A stretch of 64,000 nt of DNA from Frigoribacterium sp. CG_9.8 (GCF_015751965.1 NZ_JADOVH010000001.1:744001-808000), one strand, 5' to 3'. Positions 11,343 to 19,451 are shown, counted from the first letter of the stretch. The notes: a model not told the origin generated them from the letters alone. A program made the numbers and translations.

Positions 11343-12263
11343 ATGGAACACTTTCTCGATAAGAGCCACGGCCAGCCCGGCTTCTCGGCGTCCACTCCAC
11401 CTGCCCTGCGTATTGCACCGGGCACCGGTGAGCGGATTGGCTTCGAGACGAGTGACGCCGTCTATGCCCAGCTCCACGAGCACCACGACATGTCACGACT
11501 CACGGCGCAGATCAATCCGGTGACGGGGCCGGTCTGGGTCGAGGGGGCACTGCCCGGCGACGCGCTCAAGGTCACCATCCACGAGATCCGGCTGAAGGAC
11601 TACGGATGGTCGGTGAGTATCCCGGGATCAGGCGCGCTTCAGCACGTGATGGGGGCGGAGATGTTCACCCGCCAGATACCGATCGATGCCGACGGTGTGC
11701 ACGTGACCGATCGGCATGTATTCGCTCCACTTCCCATGATCGGGTGCATCGGCACGGCGCCCGCCGAGGGCTCGAACTCCACACTCTTGCCCTCCTATCC
11801 ACAGGGCGGCAACATGGATGTCACGGAGGTGCGCCCCGGTTCGATCGTCTATCTGCCGGTGATGACCGAGGGCGCACTGCTGTCGATTGGTGACATCCAC
11901 GCCATCATGGCCGAGGGCGAGTCATCGTTCGTCGCGATCGAGGCAGAGGGTATCGCGGTCGTCAGTATCGAACTCGTGCCGGGCATGACCCTGCGCGCCC
12001 CCCGCATCGAAACCGCAGACGAGTGGATCTTCGTCGGCCTGGGGGAGCCGGTGCAGGAAAGCATCCGTCGTGGCTATGAAGACCTCTTCGGCTTTCTGGT
12101 CGACGATCTGCTCTGGGACCGAGGCGATGCCTATGCCGTGCTGAGCGCGGTGGGCCATTCACGGCTCGGCGGCCCCACCGGTGCGGTGGCACCAGACCCA
12201 CTCCATCCATTCACCGCCGTCGGGGCGGTGACGCTGCACCGACTCCCGAAGAGTGTGCTCTAA
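11343..12263 (+). CDS. Acetamidase/formamidase family protein
   Basis: FmdA/AmdA-type amidase of 306 residues, which hydrolyses short-chain amides to the acid and ammonia. Family features: ITGPVWVEGALPGDAL-like strand (here PVTGPVWVEGALPGDALKV), a metal/substrate region GCIGTAP, GGNMDVTEVRPGS and GDIHAIMAEGE. Third gene of the operon, starting three bases after the permease stop, so co-translated. Together with the S33 hydrolase and permease it suggests uptake and deamidation of an amide nitrogen source. Confidence 0.9.
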   Translation: MEHFLDKSHGQPGFSASTPPALRIAPGTGERIGFETSDAVYAQLHEHHDMSRLTAQINPVTGPVWVEGALPGDALKVTIHEIRLKDYGWSVSIPGSGALQHVMGAEMFTRQIPIDADGVHVTDRHVFAPLPMIGCIGTAPAEGSNSTLLPSYPQGGNMDVTEVRPGSIVYLPVMTEGALLSIGDIHAIMAEGESSFVAIEAEGIAVVSIELVPGMTLRAPRIETADEWIFVGLGEPVQESIRRGYEDLFGFLVDDLLWDRGDAYAVLSAVGHSRLGGPTGAVAPDPLHPFTAVGAVTLHRLPKSVL

Positions 12264-12266
12264 GCC

Positions 12267-12617
12267 TCAGCCCCACCCGAGGTCGTGCAGTTCGTCGTCG
12301 TCGATGCCAAAGTAGTGCGCGATCTCGTGCACGAGAGTAACGTGGATCTGATCCTTCAGGTCCTCGAGGTCTTTCGCGATGGAGAGCAGCGGTTCCCGGT
12401 AGAGGATGATGCGGTCCGGTAATTCCCCGAACCCGTAGTTGTCGCGGCGGGTGAGGTCGACGCCGTCGTAGAGACCGAGGAGGTCGAGCGATCCGTCTTC
12501 TGGACGATCCTCGGTCACGAATACTACGTTCTCGAGCCCGTCGACCATCTCATCGGGCAGCAGGTCGAGTTCGGCGACCACCAGCTTCTCGAACTCCTCC
12601 GAGTTGAGTGTCTGCAT
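12267..12617 (-). CDS. Zincin-like metallopeptidase (PF06262 type)
   Basis: Small cytoplasmic protein (about 116 residues) with the zinc motif HEIAH near its C-terminus followed by YFGIDDDELHDLGW, the signature of the Zincin_1/DUF1025 family. The start at 12617 shares a base with the stop of the upstream DUF2017 gene (TGATG); an ATG at 12632 is also in frame. Third gene of a clpS–DUF2017–zincin block that is common in Actinobacteria. Function unproven; the context suggests a link with proteolysis. Confidence 0.85.
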   Translation of the reverse strand: MQTLNSEEFEKLVVAELDLLPDEMVDGLENVVFVTEDRPEDGSLDLLGLYDGVDLTRRDNYGFGELPDRIILYREPLLSIAKDLEDLKDQIHVTLVHEIAHYFGIDDDELHDLGWG

Positions 12618-13096
12618 CAGCGATCCAAGCATTCGACGAGCGAACCCTGCACAAAGCCGAGCCAGTCGTACAGATCGCGCACGACAGCATCCCCTGATTC
12701 CACATCGTCGTCGGTCTCGATACCGAGTCTGGCCGCGATTGTCAGCCGGATGTCCGTGAGCGACCGCACCCAGGCCTGGGCTGCCTGCGCATCCACCTTC
12801 ACCACCGTGGCTGATGTCACTCCGATGGCAGGCGCCAGATCTGCCACGATCCGGCGGGCGTTGGCGCTCTTGCGCACGGCGAGGTCGTCCGCGGTGAACC
12901 GGCGGAATTCTGCGGATGCCTCGGCGTCATCCGGGTAGGCGTCAGGAAGCAAGCGCAGCAGCGCGGGATCGCTGTCATACGAGGACCGGTTCTCGAGCAG
13001 GTCGGAAAGCTGGGAGGCGAGCAGCGACAGTGTTCCGGCCTCATCCGCACTGAATACTGCGACGAACTGGTGACGAGAGCGGCGGAAGGCTTTCAT
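12617..13096 (-). CDS. DUF2017 family protein
   Basis: A 159-residue soluble protein beginning MKAFRRSRHQFVAVFSADEA, rich in helices and acidic residues, matching the DUF2017 proteins found directly after clpS in Actinobacteria. The TTG-initiated upstream extension to 13225 overlaps clpS and was not used. No catalytic motif seen. Overlaps the start of the zincin gene by one base. Its conserved place beside clpS is the only functional clue. Confidence 0.85.
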   Translation of the reverse strand: MKAFRRSRHQFVAVFSADEAGTLSLLASQLSDLLENRSSYDSDPALLRLLPDAYPDDAEASAEFRRFTADDLAVRKSANARRIVADLAPAIGVTSATVVKVDAQAAQAWVRSLTDIRLTIAARLGIETDDDVESGDAVVRDLYDWLGFVQGSLVECLDR

Positions 13097-13133
13097 GTCG
13101 TGGCCCTCACGCGTGTGCCTGTTCCCGGGGCCG

Positions 13134-13418
13134 TCACGCGTCTGCCTTGGCGAGGGTGGCCCACAGCCCGAAGTCGTGCATAGCCTCCACGTGCCGCTCC
13201 ATCTCCTCGCGGCCGCCGATGGCAACGACCGCGCGTCCGTCGTGGTGCACCTGCAGCATTCTCACGTCTGCTTCAGCCCGAGAGAACCCGAAGTAGCTGC
13301 GGAACACCCACGACACGTAGTTCATGAGGTTGACCGGATCGTTCCACACGATGGTGACCCAGGGCGAGTCGAGCATGGTCGACTCGACCAACTCGGTCTG
13401 CTCGAGAACATCGCTCAT
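13134..13418 (-). CDS. clpS: ATP-dependent Clp protease adaptor ClpS
   Basis: Adaptor that hands N-degron substrates to the ClpC/ClpP protease. The 94 residues carry the ClpS core: PWVTIVWNDPVNLMNYVSWV, which contains the Asn-Asp pair and helix that form the N-end-rule pocket, then AEADVRMLQVHHDGRAVV and EEMERHVEAMHDFGLWATL. Length is typical. First gene of the clpS–DUF2017–zincin block, downstream of tRNA-His. Confidence 0.95.
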   Translation of the reverse strand: MSDVLEQTELVESTMLDSPWVTIVWNDPVNLMNYVSWVFRSYFGFSRAEADVRMLQVHHDGRAVVAIGGREEMERHVEAMHDFGLWATLAKADA

Positions 13419-13438
13419 AGATCAACCCTCACACATGC

Positions 13439-13470
13439 AGAATGGCCTCGCGTAAACACGAGGCCATTCT
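13439..13470. terminator. Perfect hairpin after tRNA-His
   Basis: Symmetric stem of 14 bp (one G·T on the minus strand) with a four-base loop. AGAATGGCCTCG and CGAGGCCATTCT are exact complements. It sits between the 3' end of tRNA-His and the clpS start, both minus strand. There is no U-tract, so termination efficiency is uncertain. Confidence 0.55.
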
Positions 13471-13495
13471 GTGCTGCACGCCCTGCAACTCCCTG

Positions 13496-13568
13496 GGTGA
13501 CCGACGGGGCTCGAACCCGCGACATCCGGCTCCACAAGCCAGCGCTCTACCAACTGAGCTACGACCAC
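13496..13568 (-). tRNA. tRNA-His (GTG)
   Basis: Minus strand. Seven-base acceptor GTGGTCG pairs with CGGTCAC, the D arm is GCTCAGTTGGTAGAGC, the anticodon loop is CTTGTGG with GTG, and the T arm is GCGGGTTCGAGCCCCGT. The discriminator is C73 and the base before the acceptor is G, giving the G-1:C73 pair expected of tRNA-His. CCA is not encoded. Located next to orn. Confidence 0.95.
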
Positions 13569-13686
13569 CATGCGTGCCGCCCACGATGATTCGCGACCGA
13601 CACAACCCGTAAAGCATATTACAACCCGGGAAGTTTTATCGCAGCAGGGCCGGGTCGCCGCGAGCGTGGCCCGCGCTCACCCCCGG

Positions 13687-13735
13687 GTGTCACCTTCGCA
13701 GGTTCTTCGTTCCGTTGACCCTGCGAAGTTGACAC
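13687..13735. other. 16-bp imperfect inverted repeat downstream of orn
   Basis: Arms GTGTCACCTTCGCAGG (13687–13702) and CCTGCGAAGTTGACAC (13720–13735) pair with one mismatch around a 17-nt loop. It lies 30 nt past the orn stop and before tRNA-His. It could be a terminator for orn or a dispersed palindromic element; no U-tract follows on the minus strand. Confidence 0.5.
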
Positions 13736-13766
13736 TTCGGACCGGTCATTCGGGTTCAGCGAAGGG

Positions 13767-14390
13767 CTAGGAGAGGTGCGGCAGAAACTTCTCGACGACG
13801 GATCCGGAGATCGCTTGTAGGTCGTCGGTGGTGGGGCCGGGTTCGCCGACAAACACGGCCTTGCGGTAGTAATCGAGCTCGCGGATCGACTCGAGAATGT
13901 CGGCGAGTGCCCGATGCCCGCCATTCTTAGCCGGAGCATTGAAGTACACGCGGGGGAACCAGCGTCGGGAGAGTTCCTTGATCGACGAGACATCGACATT
14001 GCGGTAGTGCAAATGATTCTCTACGCGCGGCATGTATTTGGCCAGGAAGGTGCGATCGGTGCCGATGGTGTTACCGGCGAGTGGGGCGTGCTGCTCGGCA
14101 GGGATGAATTTGAGGATGTACTCGATCACCGCGAATTCGGCGTCGGCCAGGCTCACGCCATTGGGGATGGCGTCGATAAGCCCAGACTTAGTGTGCATGT
14201 CGCGCACGAACTCACCCATGTTGTCCCATGCGGCCTGATCGGGTTTGATCACGATCTCGAAGCCGGGGTCGATCAGGTTGAGGTCGAAGTCGGTGACGAC
14301 GACGGCGACTTCGACAAGCTCGTCGATGCTCACGTCGAGGCCGGTCATTTCGCAGTCGATCCAGACGAGGCGGTCGGTGTTTGCTGACAT
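13767..14390 (-). CDS. orn: Oligoribonuclease
   Basis: 3'-to-5' exonuclease that degrades di- to pentaribonucleotides and linear di-nucleotides such as pGpG. DEDDh family, 207 residues, usual length. Motifs: WIDCEMTGLD (Exo I, D and E), NTIGTDRTFLAKYMP (Exo II) and NGGHRALADILESI with the HxxxxD Exo III residues. Active as a dimer in the cytoplasm. Followed on the same strand by tRNA-His, a common actinobacterial arrangement. Confidence 0.97.
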   Translation of the reverse strand: MSANTDRLVWIDCEMTGLDVSIDELVEVAVVVTDFDLNLIDPGFEIVIKPDQAAWDNMGEFVRDMHTKSGLIDAIPNGVSLADAEFAVIEYILKFIPAEQHAPLAGNTIGTDRTFLAKYMPRVENHLHYRNVDVSSIKELSRRWFPRVYFNAPAKNGGHRALADILESIRELDYYRKAVFVGEPGPTTDDLQAISGSVVEKFLPHLS

Positions 14391-14454
14391 CCGTGAATTC
14401 TACCGTTGGGCACTGATACCGGCGGCTCGGGGCCGCACCGGGAGCCGTGGGCTA

Positions 14455-14662
14455 TCAGGCGAGTTCGCCAACGCCGATTGACTGGGCCTCCTCGAGCAGT
14501 GACTCCGGCCCATTGTTCACGCGGCCCATTGTTCACGCGGCCAAGAGCGCGAACCCCTGAGTCCACGATGATCGCGGCGATGAGCACGCATCCTCCGGCG
14601 ACGTAGTACGGCATCGAGAGGGTGCGCCAGAAGACGAGAGCCCGCGCCGCGCCGCGCCGCAT
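14455..14662 (-). pseudogene. Small membrane protein gene frameshifted by a 16-nt tandem duplication
   Basis: ATG 14662 is preceded by CAGGAG at good spacing. The frame encodes MRRGAARALVFW and one membrane segment (YYVAGGCVLIAAIIVDSG). At 14506–14537 a 16-nt unit is present twice. With one copy removed, the frame continues as GRVNNGPESLLEEAQS then IGVGELA and stops at 14457–14455, giving a natural-looking 63-residue protein that ends before orn. With both copies the frame is shifted and runs on into the orn coding region to 14345. I read this as a one-step inactivation or length variant. It may still make a longer 105-residue product. No function recognised. Confidence 0.6.
14506..14537. repeat. 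16-nt direct tandem duplication
   Basis: CGGCCCATTGTTCACG occurs twice exactly (14506–14521 and 14522–14537). Because 16 is not a multiple of three it shifts the frame of the overlapping minus-strand small gene. Confidence 0.95.
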
Positions 14663-14738
14663 CCGCAGCTCCTGATCCGCTCTCGACTGCGCAACCTCAA
14701 CCCCGCCCGGCCATTCGCGCAACCGTAGGCTGAGGACT

Positions 14739-14951
14739 GTGACTCCCACCCTCGCGATCCTGCTTCTCGTCAACGCCGCATTCGCCGTTGTTGTCTGGCC
14801 AACTTTTTATCGTCGGGTCGCTCGCGATGCCCGGGCGCGGGATGCCGCAGGCAAGGCGACGCGGTTTCTTAGCGTCCATCGGGTGATTGTGGGCATCGCG
14901 TACCTCATCGCGGCGGCCTCCACTGGTGCGGCGATTGTCTCGTTCTACTGA
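14739..14951 (+). CDS. SCO4848-family small membrane protein
   Basis: 70 residues with two membrane segments (TLAILLLVNAAFAVVVWPTF and IVGIAYLIAAASTGAAIVS) joined by a charged stretch YRRVARDARARDAAGKA. This matches the SCO4848-type small membrane proteins of Actinobacteria. GTG start preceded by TGAGGA. Function unknown. Confidence 0.75.
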   Translation: MTPTLAILLLVNAAFAVVVWPTFYRRVARDARARDAAGKATRFLSVHRVIVGIAYLIAAASTGAAIVSFY

Positions 14952-14981
14952 GTTGTCACCCGGCCGTGATACTAATTGAGC

Positions 14982-15260
14982 ATGACTGACGCGCAACCGA
15001 CCCTTTCTCACGGCGACGAATACATCGTCATCTACCGGGGCGGTCCCAATGACGGGCAGATGGATACCCGAATTTCCACGGATGGCAATTTCGATACCGA
15101 GATCACGGTGCTTACCGCGATAGGCGGCAAAGAAACTCTCACCGATTACAACCTCGTCGACTTCATCGAGGTGGGTGGCAAGTATCACGCGAACTACGCC
15201 TACGACGCGAAGGACAGCGAACCCTTCGACGACCCGGAAGATCGCGGCGACCGGCAGTAG
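14982..15260 (+). CDS. Conserved hypothetical protein
   Basis: 92-residue soluble acidic protein: HGDEYIVIYRGGPNDGQMDT, then TLTDYNLVDFIEVGGKYHANY and an Asp/Glu-rich end. No family recognised with confidence; the compact beta-rich pattern suggests a small single domain. ATG 14982 lies close to an AT-rich stretch (GTGATACTAATTGAGC) that could be a -10 region, so the mRNA may be leaderless. The following thioredoxin gene starts 22 nt after its stop. Confidence 0.7.
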   Translation: MTDAQPTLSHGDEYIVIYRGGPNDGQMDTRISTDGNFDTEITVLTAIGGKETLTDYNLVDFIEVGGKYHANYAYDAKDSEPFDDPEDRGDRQ

Positions 15261-15282
15261 CGCAACGCGCAGTCGCCGATCC

Positions 15283-15543
15283 ATGCAGGTTCTGTACTTT
15301 TCCTCGTCATTTTGCGACCCGTGTATCCAGACCCGCATGGTGCTGGACCAGGCATCGAAGCTTCTCCCCGCGCTGAAAATAGCGGAGCTGGACGTCGCGG
15401 CTTACGCGGACGAGGCTGAGCGGGCTGGCATCCGCTCGACCCCGACTGTGATTGTGCTCGATGCGGAGGGCACAGAGGTGTTTCGCGCCGAGGGAGCCCC
15501 GAGCCTCGATCAGGTGCTGGTGGCCTTGGCTAAAACGGTCTAG
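15283..15543 (+). CDS. Short thioredoxin-like protein
   Basis: 86 residues starting MQVLYFSSSFCDPC, with a CxxC redox motif Cys-Asp-Pro-Cys after the first strand and the cis-Pro loop IRSTPTVIVLDAEG. This is a minimal thioredoxin fold, shorter than the usual ~105 residues. Likely a cytoplasmic thiol-disulfide exchanger. Its stop codon overlaps the stop of the convergent MarR gene in the palindrome CTAG. Confidence 0.85.
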   Translation: MQVLYFSSSFCDPCIQTRMVLDQASKLLPALKIAELDVAAYADEAERAGIRSTPTVIVLDAEGTEVFRAEGAPSLDQVLVALAKTV

Positions 15544-16073
15544 GTATTCACTTGGTTCGGCACGGGAATGGCTCCACGGAGCACGCCGATCACCTCGGAA
15601 AGAAACTGGGTCACCACCGCACGATCTGACTCACTGAGTTCTGCGGTGAGTTGTGCCACCCCCGAGAACATCGGGGCGAGCGTTGCGAAAGCCGCCTGGA
15701 CCGACGCCGGTGTCGGCACAACGACGACCTTGCGGCGATCGTGGGCATGTGGTTCTCGATGAACGTGGCCAACCGCGGTGAGTCGGTCGACCATCACGGT
15801 GGCCGCCGCGGTCGAGATACCGAGGTGGCGGGCGAGGTCGGTGGGGGTGAGCGGTTCATTCGTCATGAGGTGCTCCATCGCCAAAAGGTCGGTGTCGTTG
15901 ACCGAGAGTGACTTTCCGACGTGCTTCTGAAACTTGGCCGACAGCGATGCGATCTCACGAAGCTGCTCGGCGATGTAGCCGGAGGAGGCTGACCCGGCGC
16001 CGCTAGCGCCAGCTGTGGCGGAGGCCAGAACTCCCGGCGTGCTGGACTTGCGCGATTCATCCATAACCGACAT
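15540..16073 (-). CDS. MarR-family transcriptional regulator
   Basis: 177 residues with a winged helix (LTPTDLARHLGISTAAATVMVDRLTAVGHVHREPHA-type core, wing DRRKVVVVPT). An Ala/Ser/Gly-rich N-terminal extension precedes the dimerisation helices. Divergent from the MMPL exporter with a 53-nt gap, so it very probably represses that gene in response to an exported compound. Confidence 0.9.
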   Translation of the reverse strand: MSVMDESRKSSTPGVLASATAGASGAGSASSGYIAEQLREIASLSAKFQKHVGKSLSVNDTDLLAMEHLMTNEPLTPTDLARHLGISTAAATVMVDRLTAVGHVHREPHAHDRRKVVVVPTPASVQAAFATLAPMFSGVAQLTAELSESDRAVVTQFLSEVIGVLRGAIPVPNQVNT

Positions 16074-16078
16074 GCTAG

Positions 16079-16120
16079 ACGATGTTGTAGCTAAAGAAAC
16101 TAGTTACCAAACAACTTGGA
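16079..16120. promoter_or_regulatory. Divergent MarR/MMPL promoter-operator region
   Basis: AT-rich 53-nt gap between the two starts. It contains TAGCTAAAGAAACTAGTTA with a central ACTAGT palindrome and overlapping TTGTAGCTAA and AGTTACCAAAC elements, followed by the ribosome site GGAGG before GTG 16127. Likely holds both promoters and the MarR operator; exact sites not resolvable by eye. Confidence 0.45.
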
Positions 16121-16126
16121 GGAATT

Positions 16127-18241
16127 GTGACGGCGATCTGGCGTTTCATCAGCGGCCGACGGACGGCCTGGATCGTGCTGGTCGGAACGATTGTGGCGGT
16201 CGGGTTGCTCTTCTCCCTCCTGCCGAAAAATGCCGGTGAAGAATTCCCGAGCACCGGGCTCCCCACGTCCAGCCAAGCAGCGCAGGTGGACGCTGCGCTC
16301 GCGAAGTTTCCTTCCGCCGAGCAGACGGCGGCGATCCTGGTCTGGAGCCGTGGCGATTCCCCGCTCACCGCTGCCGATCGCACCGCCATCACCGACCGCA
16401 CCACGGCCCTCGGCGAGTTGTCGACCGCGCCACGCGCGACCACCCCACAGTTCAGTAAGGATGGCACGGCTGCCATTTCGGTCGTGCCGCTCAGCACGAA
16501 GTCCGTGGATACGGATGTCTCCGGCACCGCTCAGTCGCTGCGCACTGCCGCGGCGGCGAACCTGCCAACCGGACTCGACAGTTATCTCACCGGCGGCGTC
16601 GGATTCCAGGCTGACATCACCAACGCGTTCGCCGGCGCCGATTTCAAGCTGCTCCTGGTCACGGTGCTCGTGGTTGCCGTTCTGCTGATCGTCACCTATC
16701 GCAGCCCCGTGTTGTGGATCGTGCCGCTGGCGGTCGTTGGTGCTGCTGATGGTCTCGCCGGTGCCGTGGTCTCTGCCCTCGCCAAGCCGTTTGGAATCGC
16801 TCTGGATGCTTCGGTCAGTGGCATCCTCTCGGTGCTGGTCTTCGGGGCCGGCACGAACTATGCCCTGCTGCTCGTCGCGCGGTACCGTGAGGAGCTTCTG
16901 AAGATCGAGGACCGATCACTTGCGATGCTCACCGCTGTGAAGAGTGCAGGTCCGGCGATTGCGGCAAGTGGTGGCACGGTCGCACTCAGCCTCATCACCC
17001 TGCTCTTCGCGGAGTTGGCTGGAAACCGTGCACTCGGATTCGCCTGCGCGATCGGTGTGGTCGTGGCCATCCTCTTCGCGCTTGTCGTGTTGCCTGCATC
17101 GCTCGTGGTGTGTGGACGAGGACTCTTCTGGCCCTTCGTGCCACGGGTGCGTGACACATCCGCTGTAACGAAGGCTGGTTTTTGGACCCGACTAGGGCGC
17201 GGGGTCGCACGCCGTCCCGTCGTCATCACCGCAGTCTCCGTTGCCGTCATCGGGGTATTGAGCCTTGGGCTGTCCGGCTTCTCGGTCGGGCTGTCGCAGA
17301 CCGAGCAACTGCTCGGTAATCCCGAGTCCGTTGTGGCCCAGAAGATTGTCGATAAGTCCTTCTCTGCCGGGCTCACCAGCCAGACGACCGTGCTCACTCC
17401 GGATGATGTTGCGGCCGACGCCACGACAATCGCCAAAAATACCCGTGGGGTCGACTCCGTTACCGCGGGAGAGAGCGCCAACGGACTCACCCAACTCACC
17501 GTCTCGCTCACCAGCGCCCCGGGCAGCGATGCGGCATTTGGGACGATCAGTCAGTTGCGTGCCGCCTACGCCGATGAATCGGGAGCCGTTGGCTCGACCA
17601 TTGTCGGAGGCCGGGATGCCACGGCGCTCGACAACCTCACGACGTCACAGCGAGATCAAGATCTGATCATCCCGATCATCCTCGCGATCGTGTTTGTGAT
17701 CCTCGCCATCTTGCTTCGCTCGCTAATCGCGCCAGTGCTGCTGATTGCGAGTGTGCTTGCCACCTTCTTTGCGAGCCTTGGTGCTGCGAATTTGCTATTC
17801 ACGCAGGTTCTCGGTTTTCCCGCCTTCAACACCAACGTCATCCTGTTCGCGTTCCTTTTCCTGGTGGCACTCGGTGTGGATTACAACATCTTTCTCACCA
17901 CCCGGGCACGTGAGGAACGCGTGCTGCACGGCACCTCGGAAGGGATGATCCGCGCGCTGTCATCGACGGGGGCGGTGATCACCAGCGCTGGCATCCTGCT
18001 CGCGGCAGTGTTTGCGGTGCTCGGAGTGCTTCCCGTGGTTGCCCTTACCCAGATCGGCGTAATCGTCTGTATCGGAGTGCTCTTTGACACGCTGGTGGTG
18101 CGTACCGTTCTCGTGCCCGCGATGGTGTTCATCACGAAGGACTTCTTCTGGTGGCCCTCGCACCGCCGGGTGCACACGCACGCGGCGCCGCGGGAACCTG
18201 CGACCCCGGCAGATGCTCCCGTGGCGATCGGGCAACCCTGA
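16127..18241 (+). CDS. MMPL/RND-family exporter
   Basis: Inner-membrane transporter of 704 residues with the duplicated MMPL plan: one N-terminal membrane helix, an extracytoplasmic loop, six-helix bundle (from about 170), second loop, six helices. Charged residues of the proton path are seen in GAGTNYALLLVARYREE and LGVDYNIFLTTRAREE. GTG start with a strong GGAGGAATT ribosome site. Under the divergent MarR gene it most likely exports a toxic hydrophobic compound or lipid; substrate unknown. Confidence 0.92.
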   Translation: MTAIWRFISGRRTAWIVLVGTIVAVGLLFSLLPKNAGEEFPSTGLPTSSQAAQVDAALAKFPSAEQTAAILVWSRGDSPLTAADRTAITDRTTALGELSTAPRATTPQFSKDGTAAISVVPLSTKSVDTDVSGTAQSLRTAAAANLPTGLDSYLTGGVGFQADITNAFAGADFKLLLVTVLVVAVLLIVTYRSPVLWIVPLAVVGAADGLAGAVVSALAKPFGIALDASVSGILSVLVFGAGTNYALLLVARYREELLKIEDRSLAMLTAVKSAGPAIAASGGTVALSLITLLFAELAGNRALGFACAIGVVVAILFALVVLPASLVVCGRGLFWPFVPRVRDTSAVTKAGFWTRLGRGVARRPVVITAVSVAVIGVLSLGLSGFSVGLSQTEQLLGNPESVVAQKIVDKSFSAGLTSQTTVLTPDDVAADATTIAKNTRGVDSVTAGESANGLTQLTVSLTSAPGSDAAFGTISQLRAAYADESGAVGSTIVGGRDATALDNLTTSQRDQDLIIPIILAIVFVILAILLRSLIAPVLLIASVLATFFASLGAANLLFTQVLGFPAFNTNVILFAFLFLVALGVDYNIFLTTRAREERVLHGTSEGMIRALSSTGAVITSAGILLAAVFAVLGVLPVVALTQIGVIVCIGVLFDTLVVRTVLVPAMVFITKDFFWWPSHRRVHTHAAPREPATPADAPVAIGQP

Positions 18242-18462
18242 CCGAACCGATCATCCTTGCGCCAGCGGTGTGTCTCGGCCAGCTTGGAATTCGCCTGTGT
18301 CCCTAGCGCTATCTGTGCAGCTGGTGCAGACTCAGCATCATGAAGGCTGCAGTGCTGCGGACACTGCCTCAGACCCGTCGGGCAAGGGTCAGGCGAGAAC
18401 TGGTGCGCGGTGCTGCAGCAGCGGGGCGGATCCCGACTGCGTAGTAATCTGGGGATCGTCCT

Positions 18463-18534
18463 CCCCCCGTAGCTCAGCGGAAGAGCGTGTGGTTTCTACC
18501 CACTTGGTCGGGGGTTCGAATCCCTCCGGGGGGA
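18463..18534 (+). tRNA. tRNA-Arg (TCT)
   Basis: Acceptor CCCCCCG pairs fully with CGGGGGG, D arm GCTCAGCGGAAGAGC, anticodon loop TTTCTAC with TCT, T arm GGGGGTTCGAATCCCTC, discriminator A, CCA not encoded. The outermost anticodon-stem pair is T·T; the rest of the fold is standard. No integrase or attachment duplication next to it. Confidence 0.88.
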
Positions 18535-18602
18535 CCCCGCATCGGCCCGAACCTGCTCAGCCCTCAGCAGTCATCCGCTTAGCGCTTACCCGCCCGCCGC
18601 GG

Positions 18603-19451
18603 CTAGGCCTTTGTGGCGCCAGTCTCGGCGGGGGATGGTGCAGCAGCCACGCTGTCATCAGCCGCGCTGTCGGGCGACAAGGCCTCGGCAGCCGGGGGAG
18701 CGATCAGGCGGTCCACCGTGAGACCTGACGCTGCACTCACGGCTGCGGTGGACTCCACCGGCGGAGCCAGCATCGGAGCGGGGGACGGCGGGCGGGTGAA
18801 TGGGACAGTTGCGACAGTGGCGGGCGCTCCTGTGTTGACTCGCCCTGTGCCGACTGGCTCTGTGCCGACTGGCTCTGTGCCGACTTCCTGAGTTCCGGTT
18901 ACTTGCTGAGCGGCCCATTTTTGCTGCTGGTGTACAAGTTCCTGTTCATTGTCTGAGGTGTCAAAGGCCCAGGAGTCAACGTCGTTCTTGAACAACTTCT
19001 TGGCGCGGCTCGGGCGCGCCTGCCACTCGATCAGCCGATCTCGAAAGACGAGAAGGGACTGCTCGGCCTGGAAGCTGAAGGAGATGGCGTTGCGCTTCAT
19101 CCCTGCGAGCTCATGGCGCGACCAATCAGCCGCGAGCGCTGCTCCCGCAATCGGTAGTAGGCGTAGCCGGATCTCGGCATCGCCAATCAGATGATCGATG
19201 TGCTGCTGTTCCGGCGGCGACAGTGTGTTCCACACAGCCGCCTTGCGGGCGGCGCTGATGAGTGCTGTCACGGCGGATGCCCGCACCTGCCGCTCGCTCA
19301 GTTCGACCACCTTGCGTGCTGAAGCACGCCCGATTAGGGCCGCGATGATGCCCGCGACGATGATTGCGACGAACGGGACGATCGCCGTCGTGACGATGCG
19401 CCCACCGCTGTCAGAGTTGAGCCAGTCGAGGAAATCGGTCCACCATTGCAT
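18603..19451 (-). CDS. Hypothetical membrane-anchored protein with a repeat-bearing tail
   Basis: 282 residues from ATG 19451. One N-terminal membrane helix (IVTTAIVPFVAIIVAGIIAA) is followed by a helical cytoplasmic domain (residues ~45–180, with SPPEQQHIDHLIGDAEIRLR and a C-terminal WAFDTSDNEQEL) and a Pro/Ala-rich low-complexity tail. The tail begins with five-residue units VGTEP, VGTEP, VGTGR encoded by a 15-nt tandem array. The helical core resembles hypothetical actinobacterial proteins; no function recognised. Confidence 0.7.
   Translation of the reverse strand: MQWWTDFLDWLNSDSGGRIVTTAIVPFVAIIVAGIIAALIGRASARKVVELSERQVRASAVTALISAARKAAVWNTLSPPEQQHIDHLIGDAEIRLRLLPIAGAALAADWSRHELAGMKRNAISFSFQAEQSLLVFRDRLIEWQARPSRAKKLFKNDVDSWAFDTSDNEQELVHQQQKWAAQQVTGTQEVGTEPVGTEPVGTGRVNTGAPATVATVPFTRPPSPAPMLAPPVESTAAVSAASGLTVDRLIAPPAAEALSPDSAADDSVAAAPSPAETGATKA
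18831..18890. repeat. Four 15-nt tandem units in a hypothetical gene
   Basis: Plus-strand units TGTGTTGACTCGCCC, TGTGCCGACTGGCTC (twice exactly) and TGTGCCGACTTCCTG, in frame with the minus-strand gene. Core shared with the arrays at 7871 and 19843. Confidence 0.9.

Noticed and set aside
13096-13225. TTG-initiated N-terminal extension of the DUF2017 gene
   Set aside because: It overlaps the end of clpS in another frame and lacks a ribosome site; the ATG start gives the conserved family N-terminus.
18463-18534. tRNA-Arg as an integration site of a mobile element
   Set aside because: No integrase, no duplicated tRNA 3' end and ordinary genes on both sides.
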